Of a DNA stretch of 10,478 nucleotides, positions 1-5,883 are shown piece after piece. The notes beneath the pieces are model-generated. The model was not told the origin of the DNA. It did no database searches and saw only the letters and a program-made list of their open reading frames with translations. The position numbers and the translations under genes were made by a program. The stretch is from Flavobacteriales bacterium UBA4011 (GTDB taxonomy: Bacteria; Bacteroidota; Bacteroidia; Flavobacteriales_D; Crocinitomicaceae), in the NCBI GenBank assembly GCA_002384725.1, contig DGBF01000178.1:31740-42217 (forward strand). The letters are read 5' to 3'. How positions within the stretch are numbered: the stretch's first letter is position 1; each line of letters begins with the position of its first letter.

Positions 1-2569
1 CAAATCTCGCGTATTCAACTTGATCTGTTGGTTGCTTTATTGCAGTAATGGAGCCGTCAATCACATTATTAACTGGCCCGTAAGTCACCAATTTATTACT
101 CACGATATAATTTGACGTTCCTGAAGCATTACTCAAACCATAATCCAACATAACTGATGTGCCAGCAGTAACATGCGATGTGATGTCACTTTCTTGCACG
201 TTCGTCGCCATTCCGGGACACCAACCTGATCTGTCATATATCCACGTCCCTCCTTGCGGGTAAACTGGGTTTTCAGCACATTCTTTCCAAACTTGCCATG
301 AAAATTCAGAAGTTCCTCCATTCACATTAAACGTATGTATGCGAGGAATAAACTCACCCTCTTGACCATGTCCAGTGATAGATGTAAGTACTTTAAACTT
401 GTTTCCGTTTGCCATCAATGGTGCATTTCTAGGAGCAAAATACGTGTCATTCAAAATAGAAGCGTATCCTCTTGATTCTGTTCGCCATATTTCACGAATA
501 TCCAACACATCTCTTTCCGGTGTTCCGACGATGAACAAAAACTGAATATCCATGTCTTCTTGACGTTGACCTCCGCGTTCCATTGTCATTCGTTTTGATC
601 CTTTTAAGATTGGTGTATAATCGGTCATATCGAAAGTCCATGTTTTTCCATCAGGACCCATGTTCAAATTAATACCGTAAGGTGTAACGAAACTCATTAT
701 TTCAAATTTCATCGGCCATCTTCGTTGATAATCTAATGTGGTAGGCATAATTGTTCCATCTGTCGTTACAGGCGCTGTTCCGATTACAAGTCCAGTCGAA
801 GCATCATAAATATTTTGAGGTACTGCTTCCCACACTTGAATTGAAGATATACTTTGTACTTCATCATCCATAACTGCACCTGGATGCGGCACAATAACAA
901 ACTCGTCAACTGTGTTTGGCACTAAAGCCACTGAATCCATAACTTGAACCGGCGTTACTGTCGTATTGTATGTTCCATTAAAAGGAATCAAGCTCGGACG
1001 GTATCCAGTTGAAGTGAAAAAACGATTCAATTTTATTCCTCTAGTCGATTTCCAAACTGTAGAACCATTGCCGGCAGCAACTGCTCCATTTAAAGAATTG
1101 TCATTGTAACTTATTCCATAACCTTCATCAAACTTATAATATGCGACTAAATTTGAATATTGTGGATGCGTTGCATTCAGTGGAATATTCATCCAAGATA
1201 AAATTTCACCTCCGGTCAAAGCTTTGTTCCAAATTTGCAATTCATCGATACTGCCTTTGTAATTATTCGTTAACGCATTACTTTTACCTACAACCATTGC
1301 TACAATATCAATTGGTTTTGTATTACCAGTTCCAGAATGCCAAAGGACACCGTTCAGATAAATTTGCATAACACCTGTAGTTGCATTTTTAACAAATGAC
1401 CAATGATTCCATTGTCCTTCAAACTCATTTGTCGAAGCTGGTTTGTTAATTCGGTCATATGCTCCGTCACCTCCACAATCCCAATAAACTTGACTATTAC
1501 CCCATGGTAAGTGAACATTCAAATCTCTTTCCCCATTTGCCCCTAGTCCTTCAATAATAGTCGTGTTCGCTGGTAATAAATTTGCATCTCCAAAAGCCCA
1601 AAATGAAACAGTCAATTGATTCGAAATAGCAGCAAGTCCAGCAGCTGGAATTGTAATATGGCCATCTCCAGAAACATTTTGATAAAATCCATTATTAGAT
1701 GTCAAGGCCAAATCTGGCGAAGAAAGGGTAGATTCTAATTGAACATTTGAACCGGGTACAGAATTGGTAAATGAAAATTCAATAATTACATTGTCTGAAC
1801 CATTCCAGACAAAAGGAGTATAAAACTGAACTCGATTTGAGCCTGTTACAAAATTGTAATCTGAAAAATAAACTTCCGTAAATCCGGTTGTTTCAATATT
1901 CGTTGAGTCAAGAATAATAGCAGATGTTCCTTTTATGTTGATTCGTAAAAAATTAACTCCTCCACCATTCAAAGCATTGACTAAAAACCCGTCAATGTTA
2001 CCTGCTGACATACCTGCCGTGGTCAATTCAGCAGCAGTAAAAAGGTATTGTGATTTTCCAGAAATATTACTTGCAGCCAATGCGTCATACGAAGGCGCGG
2101 TTCCTACCAAAACAGGATATTGGTTTTCACTTGTAATACTGTTCAATACTACTTGTTGCTGAGTATATTGATAATAGTCATAAGGTTGTGAATTCGTATA
2201 ATTGAAAACTGTTCCACTGAATCCAGTAATTGTATGTGAAGGAGTGGTATAGCCAACTGAGTCTATTCGCGTTGAATCGTGCAGATAAGTGTTGCAACTA
2301 TAATCCCATTCCCCACAACCAATGTTCGTTTGACCTGAAACTGGTGGAGAAACTAATCCGCCTTTACAACGCATGTTGTATTTCATGATGATTTTTTCAA
2401 ACGTTACTCCTGGCAAATTCGGAAACTCTATCATGGTGTCTCGAATTCCACTACCCGCTGTTTGGGTATAGTTAAATGTGTTTACAACTATTGTGTCACC
2501 TGGGTTTTGTGCCTGCAAATAGGGTGCTGCAATTAGAAACACAAGGGTTAAAAATGTTTGAAATTTCAT
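1..2569 (-). CDS. Secreted PNGase F-like amidase with inserted LamG domain (3' end outside window)
   Basis: The frame is open for 856 codons from the ATG at 2569 to the window edge; the C-terminus is missing. Residues 1-20 form a signal peptide (K2, hydrophobic 5-16, probable cleavage after LQA), so the protein is exported. The scaffold resembles PNGase F, which removes N-glycans from asparagine. CGEWD at 85-89 aligns with CDEWD, placing D89 at catalytic D60. FVTPY at 627-631 and E664 match FITPY and E118 with the same 37-residue spacing. E739 in GEFIPRIHT matches E206. C764 and C784 match the C231-C252 disulfide, and DRSGWCPGM (R780) is nearly identical to the family motif. Between D89 and F627 lie a beta-rich stretch (about 110-285, with TPFVWNGSDN at 251-260) and a LamG/concanavalin-like domain (about 295-460: VSFW at 321-324, W387, W390, YLNG at 404-407, IDELQIW at 441-447). 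R61 is replaced by Y90, and the cysteines flanking E206 are absent. PNGase F residue numbers are recalled, not looked up. Fold assignment is confident; substrate is unknown. Confidence 0.85.
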   Translation of the reverse strand, partial: MKFQTFLTLVFLIAAPYLQAQNPGDTIVVNTFNYTQTAGSGIRDTMIEFPNLPGVTFEKIIMKYNMRCKGGLVSPPVSGQTNIGCGEWDYSCNTYLHDSTRIDSVGYTTPSHTITGFSGTVFNYTNSQPYDYYQYTQQQVVLNSITSENQYPVLVGTAPSYDALAASNISGKSQYLFTAAELTTAGMSAGNIDGFLVNALNGGGVNFLRINIKGTSAIILDSTNIETTGFTEVYFSDYNFVTGSNRVQFYTPFVWNGSDNVIIEFSFTNSVPGSNVQLESTLSSPDLALTSNNGFYQNVSGDGHITIPAAGLAAISNQLTVSFWAFGDANLLPANTTIIEGLGANGERDLNVHLPWGNSQVYWDCGGDGAYDRINKPASTNEFEGQWNHWSFVKNATTGVMQIYLNGVLWHSGTGNTKPIDIVAMVVGKSNALTNNYKGSIDELQIWNKALTGGEILSWMNIPLNATHPQYSNLVAYYKFDEGYGISYNDNSLNGAVAAGNGSTVWKSTRGIKLNRFFTSTGYRPSLIPFNGTYNTTVTPVQVMDSVALVPNTVDEFVIVPHPGAVMDDEVQSISSIQVWEAVPQNIYDASTGLVIGTAPVTTDGTIMPTTLDYQRRWPMKFEIMSFVTPYGINLNMGPDGKTWTFDMTDYTPILKGSKRMTMERGGQRQEDMDIQFLFIVGTPERDVLDIREIWRTESRGYASILNDTYFAPRNAPLMANGNKFKVLTSITGHGQEGEFIPRIHTFNVNGGTSEFSWQVWKECAENPVYPQGGTWIYDRSGWCPGMATNVQESDITSHVTAGTSVMLDYGLSNASGTSNYIVSNKLVTYGPVNNVIDGSITAIKQPTDQVEYARF

Positions 2570-2599
2570 AGTAAATAGTATTTTTTAATTCTTATGATT

Positions 2600-2607
2600 C
2601 AAAAATA
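2600..2607 (-). promoter_or_regulatory. -7 promoter box for the PNGase-like gene
   Basis: Read on the minus strand this is TATTTTTG, an exact match to the Bacteroidota -7 consensus TAnnTTTG. It lies 30 bases upstream of the ATG at 2569, implying a leader of roughly 25 A/T-rich bases. No good -33 TTG is visible; the closest is a TTA about 23 bases upstream. The leader has no Shine-Dalgarno sequence, as is usual in this phylum. Confidence 0.5.
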
Positions 2608-2686
2608 ACACTCTTTCAGAGAAGAAAAGGTAACTCTGAGATTAAAATGTCCTCACTAATTAATTCCAAGTTCGTTAAAAATGGGC

Positions 2687-2694
2687 TACTTTTG
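2687..2694 (+). promoter_or_regulatory. -7 promoter box of dusB, directly before the start codon
   Basis: TACTTTTG matches TAnnTTTG exactly and ends only 8 bases before the dusB ATG at 2703. With the usual Bacteroidota geometry, transcription would begin within a few bases of the ATG, giving a leaderless or near-leaderless mRNA. No other TAnnTTTG was found on this strand between the divergent gene and the ATG. A -33 element is weak (TTC at 2664-2666, 20 bases upstream). Confidence 0.5.
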
Positions 2695-2702
2695 CACAAC
2701 GA

Positions 2703-3695
2703 ATGGTAAAAATACGTGATATTGAATTGGGCGAATTTCCGCTTTTACTCGCTCCGATGGAGGATGTGAGTGATCCACCTTTTCGTGCGCTTTGCAAGAA
2801 ACATGGTGCCGATCTGATGTATACCGAGTTTATTTCATCCGAAGGTTTGATTCGCGACGCAGCCAAATCTGTAATGAAATTAGATATTTACGAATATGAA
2901 CGTCCGGTTGGAATTCAAATTTTTGGCTACGATATTGAAAGTATGAAAATGGCGACTCAAATTATTGAGAAAACCAATCCAGATATCATAGACATCAATT
3001 ATGGTTGCCCTGTTAAAAAAGTAGCCTGCAAGGGTGCTGGTGCTGGAATCCTACAAGACATCCCTAAGATGGTGCGCATGACGGAAGCTATTGTGAAGGC
3101 TACAAACCTTCCTGTGACCGTGAAAACTAGATTGGGTTGGGATGACAATTCGAAATTTGTTGTGGATACTGCTGAACGACTGCAGGATGTTGGAATTGAA
3201 GCGATTTCTATTCACGGCCGTACCCGAAAACAAATGTACAAAGGAGAAGCGGATTGGCAACTTATTGGTGATGTGAAAAACAATCCAAGAATGCACATTC
3301 CAGTTTTTGGAAATGGAGATATCGATTCGCCTAAAAAAGTAATTGATTATAAAGAAAAATATGGTGTCGATGGCGTAATGATTGGTCGTGCTAGTATTGG
3401 CTACCCATGGGTTTTCAATGAGATAAAACACTTTATGAAAACTGGCGAACATTTAGCTCCTCCAGGCATAAAGGAACGTGTTGCAATAACCAAAGAACAT
3501 TTGACCATGAGTGTAAATTGGAAAGGTGAAATTCTCGGTGTTGCCGAAATGAAGCGACATTATTCAAATTACTTTAAAGGGATTTCGCATTTCAAAGAAT
3601 ACCGAACGAAGCTAGTTACTACTTTTGACCTGCAAGAAATATATGACACTTTGGATTATATTGAGGCAAATGCTGAGGAGTTCTTTCTTGTTTAA
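2703..3695 (+). CDS. dusB: tRNA-dihydrouridine synthase, DusB type
   Basis: This 330-residue flavoenzyme should reduce specific uridines in tRNA to dihydrouridine, using FMN and NADPH in the cytoplasm. It is a TIM barrel followed by a small helical tRNA-binding domain (about 245-330). Visible family marks are the first-strand motif LLLAPMEDVSD (14-24), the catalytic cysteine C102 in NYGCPVKK, the glycine-rich KGAGAGIL, the FMN-contacting K141 in TVKTRLGWDD, H171 in IHGRTR, GNGDI (203-207), and the phosphate-binding GVMIGRA (224-230). Length and N-terminus fit Bacteroidota DusB proteins. The next Met (M19) falls inside the first conserved strand, so the 2703 start is preferred even though a promoter box abuts it. 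The gene is divergent from the secreted amidase and 85 bases before paaZ. The exact subfamily (DusB rather than another Dus) is inferred from overall similarity. Confidence 0.93.
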   Translation: MVKIRDIELGEFPLLLAPMEDVSDPPFRALCKKHGADLMYTEFISSEGLIRDAAKSVMKLDIYEYERPVGIQIFGYDIESMKMATQIIEKTNPDIIDINYGCPVKKVACKGAGAGILQDIPKMVRMTEAIVKATNLPVTVKTRLGWDDNSKFVVDTAERLQDVGIEAISIHGRTRKQMYKGEADWQLIGDVKNNPRMHIPVFGNGDIDSPKKVIDYKEKYGVDGVMIGRASIGYPWVFNEIKHFMKTGEHLAPPGIKERVAITKEHLTMSVNWKGEILGVAEMKRHYSNYFKGISHFKEYRTKLVTTFDLQEIYDTLDYIEANAEEFFLV

Positions 3696-3753
3696 ACTGT
3701 TTTTATAACTTTTTCTTATACATATCACTTCTGTGTACAATCCCTAATTTAGC

Positions 3754-3761
3754 TATCTTTA
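3754..3761 (+). promoter_or_regulatory. Possible -7 promoter box for paaZ
   Basis: TATCTTTA differs from TAnnTTTG only in the last base. It ends 19 bases before the paaZ ATG. No convincing -33 TTG is present upstream. The 85-base gap between dusB and paaZ has no clear intrinsic terminator, so read-through from dusB is also possible. Confidence 0.3.
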
Positions 3762-3780
3762 AAACTCATATTAGAATTTT

Positions 3781-5832
3781 ATGCAACGATATCAGAATTA
3801 CGCAGAAGGGAAATGGTTTGACGGTGAAGGAGTTGAAACCTCACTTTACAACACAATTTCAGGAGAGAAAATAGGAGAAGTATCCAGTATTGGCCTCGAT
3901 TACAAAGCCATGATGGAATATGCCGTTAAAAATGGGGGACATGCTCTTCGGAAAATGACATTTCAGGAGAGAGGTCGAATGATCAAAGCTCTTGCCCTTC
4001 ATTTGATGGAGTTGAAATCAAAATATTACCAAGTTAGCGCTTGGACAGGTGCAACAAAAGTTGATTCTTGGATTGATATTGAAGGAGGAATTGGAAATTT
4101 ATTTGCCAATGCTTCTTTGAGAAAACAATTCCCCGATTTGCCGTATTACGTCGACGGTGTTGCCGCGCCTCTTTCGAAAGAAGGAACGTTCATCGGACAT
4201 CACATTATGGTGCCGAAAGAAGGTGTCGCGATTCATATCAATGCCTTTAACTTTCCGATTTGGGGAATGCTCGAAAAAATTGCCGTGAATTTAATGGCAG
4301 GTGTTCCAGCTATCGTAAAACCATCTGAACATACTTCCTATTTAACGGAAGTGATGGTAAAAGACATCATTTCATCTAAAATATTACCTGAAGGTTCATT
4401 GCAACTAGTTGTTGGATTGGGTCGAGGAATTATCGATCACGTCGACTCACAGGATGTGGTTACATTCACAGGAAGTGCATACACCGGAAGAAAGTTAAAA
4501 TCGCTTCCTCAATTCACAGAAAGAAGTGTTCCGTTCAACTTAGAAGCTGATTCTTTAAATGCTGCGATTTTAGGAAAATACGCAACTCCTGGAACAGTGG
4601 AGTTTGACCTTTTCATTAAGGAAGTCACGCGAGAAATTACGGTAAAAGCAGGTCAAAAATGTACGGCTGTCCGTCGAATTATCGTTCCTGAAGATTTCAT
4701 AGACGAGGTTCAAGCAGGAATAGTAAAAAGATTAGCGAGCACAACGATTGGTGACCCAAGTCTAGAAGGTGTGCGAATGGGATCATTGGCTGTAATGTCG
4801 CAAGTAGATCGCTTGAAAGAAAGCGTAAATGCCTTATCGAAATCGCAAGAAATCGTTTATGGTGACATGGACAATTTCGAAGTTTCAGGCGCTGACAAAA
4901 ACAAAGGTGCCTTCTTCTCTCCTATTCTTTTTAGAAACGATAACCCTTATAAAAACACAGATGTTCACGACATTGAAGCGTTTGGTCCAGTTTCGACTAT
5001 TATGCCCTACAAAGAAACGGAAGATGCGATCCAATTGGCAAAAATGGGGAAAGGTTCCTTGGTTTCTTCAATAGTGACACCAAACGATAAAGAAGCAACT
5101 GAATTTGTGCTAGGTGCTGCATGTATGCACGGTCGTATTCTCGTTTTGAACGAAGCTTGTGCTAAAGAAAGTACGGGTCATGGTTCGCCAATGCCTTTGC
5201 TTACACACGGTGGACCTGGTCGTGCTGGTGGTGGTGAAGAAATGGGTGGAAAACGTGGTGTTTTACATTATTTACAACGCACAGCAATTCAGGGACACCC
5301 AACGACAATCACGGCAATTACGAAACAATTTCAAGTTGGCGCTGAACAACCAGAAGCAAATCCACATGTTTTCAGACAACACTTTGAAGATTTAAGAATT
5401 GGGGATACTGTTTTCACACATAAACACTCTGTAACAGATGCAGACATTGTGAATTTTGCTAACGTTTCTGGCGATAATTTTTACGCACATATGGATGCCA
5501 CTTCTCTCGAAGGAACTATTTTCGAACGAAGAGTAGCGCACGGATATTTCATTCTTTCAAAAGCAGCTGGATTGTTCGTCGACCCGAAAAAAGGTCCTGT
5601 GTTGTTGAATTATGGTCTAGAAGATGCTCGTTTTGTAAAACCTGTTTATCCAGGTGCAACAATCGGTGTTCGATTTACTGTAAAAGAAAAAATGGATCAA
5701 GAAAAACGATCTGAAGATGATATTGCGAAAGGAATTGTGAAATTCTTGGTTGATGTGTACGATGAAACTGGCGAAACTGTCGCTATGGCTACAATTCTTA
5801 CTATGGTTAAAAAACGAGACCAATCGCAATAA
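3781..5832 (+). CDS. paaZ: Bifunctional PaaZ: oxepin-CoA hydrolase / 3-oxo-5,6-dehydrosuberyl-CoA semialdehyde dehydrogenase
   Basis: PaaZ opens the oxepin-CoA ring made during aerobic phenylacetate breakdown and then oxidises the reactive aldehyde with NADP+, feeding beta-oxidation-like steps to acetyl-CoA and succinyl-CoA. The 683 residues match the E. coli enzyme in length and order. An aldehyde dehydrogenase domain (about 1-515) is joined to a MaoC-like (R)-hydratase domain (about 530-680). In the dehydrogenase, E255 in NLEADSLN and C294 in GQKCTA are the general base and nucleophile (E256 and C295 in E. coli, recalled), with INAFNFP (153-159) and TFTGS (228-232) in the cofactor region. 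In the hydratase, D565 and H570 in SGDNFYAH form the catalytic pair, followed by VAHGYF (585-590). Both active sites therefore look intact. It stands alone between dusB and an ion transporter, with no other paa gene in the window. An alternative role in another CoA-linked pathway cannot be excluded. Confidence 0.95.
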   Translation: MQRYQNYAEGKWFDGEGVETSLYNTISGEKIGEVSSIGLDYKAMMEYAVKNGGHALRKMTFQERGRMIKALALHLMELKSKYYQVSAWTGATKVDSWIDIEGGIGNLFANASLRKQFPDLPYYVDGVAAPLSKEGTFIGHHIMVPKEGVAIHINAFNFPIWGMLEKIAVNLMAGVPAIVKPSEHTSYLTEVMVKDIISSKILPEGSLQLVVGLGRGIIDHVDSQDVVTFTGSAYTGRKLKSLPQFTERSVPFNLEADSLNAAILGKYATPGTVEFDLFIKEVTREITVKAGQKCTAVRRIIVPEDFIDEVQAGIVKRLASTTIGDPSLEGVRMGSLAVMSQVDRLKESVNALSKSQEIVYGDMDNFEVSGADKNKGAFFSPILFRNDNPYKNTDVHDIEAFGPVSTIMPYKETEDAIQLAKMGKGSLVSSIVTPNDKEATEFVLGAACMHGRILVLNEACAKESTGHGSPMPLLTHGGPGRAGGGEEMGGKRGVLHYLQRTAIQGHPTTITAITKQFQVGAEQPEANPHVFRQHFEDLRIGDTVFTHKHSVTDADIVNFANVSGDNFYAHMDATSLEGTIFERRVAHGYFILSKAAGLFVDPKKGPVLLNYGLEDARFVKPVYPGATIGVRFTVKEKMDQEKRSEDDIAKGIVKFLVDVYDETGETVAMATILTMVKKRDQSQ

Positions 5833-5880
5833 ACTGACATGTTTATAAACCGTCGTGACTAACCTCTAGACAGTTTTTTT
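5831..5880. terminator. Possible bidirectional terminator between convergent genes
   Basis: AAACTG at 5831-5836 (overlapping the paaZ stop codon) can pair with CAGTTT at 5871-5876, which runs into a seven-T tract on the plus strand. The 34-base interior contains the perfect palindrome GTTTATAAAC (5841-5850) and a small GTC/GAC inverted pair (5852-5859). The stem is only 6 base pairs before a mismatch, so the call is tentative. On the minus strand the same stem ends in a weaker TTTATT and would serve the cotransporter gene. Confidence 0.4.
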
Positions 5881-5883
5881 GTT

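Noticed and set aside
133..321. 62-residue minus-strand frame at the left edge
   Set aside because: It overlaps the PNGase C-terminal block in another frame; the long frame from 2569 explains this DNA and has no stop.
1..2569. Reading the first gene as a simple LamG adhesin
   Set aside because: The CGEWD, FVTPY, GEFIPRIHT and DRSGWCPGM blocks in correct order point to a PNGase F scaffold that LamG merely interrupts.
3051..3452. 133-residue open frame antisense to dusB
   Set aside because: It lies wholly inside a well-conserved dusB coding region, has no recognisable domain, and its length fits chance openness opposite a real gene.
5841..5850. Palindrome GTTTATAAAC as a transcription-factor operator
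   Set aside because: It lies between two convergent gene ends, not in a promoter, and a 10-base AT-rich palindrome can occur by chance.
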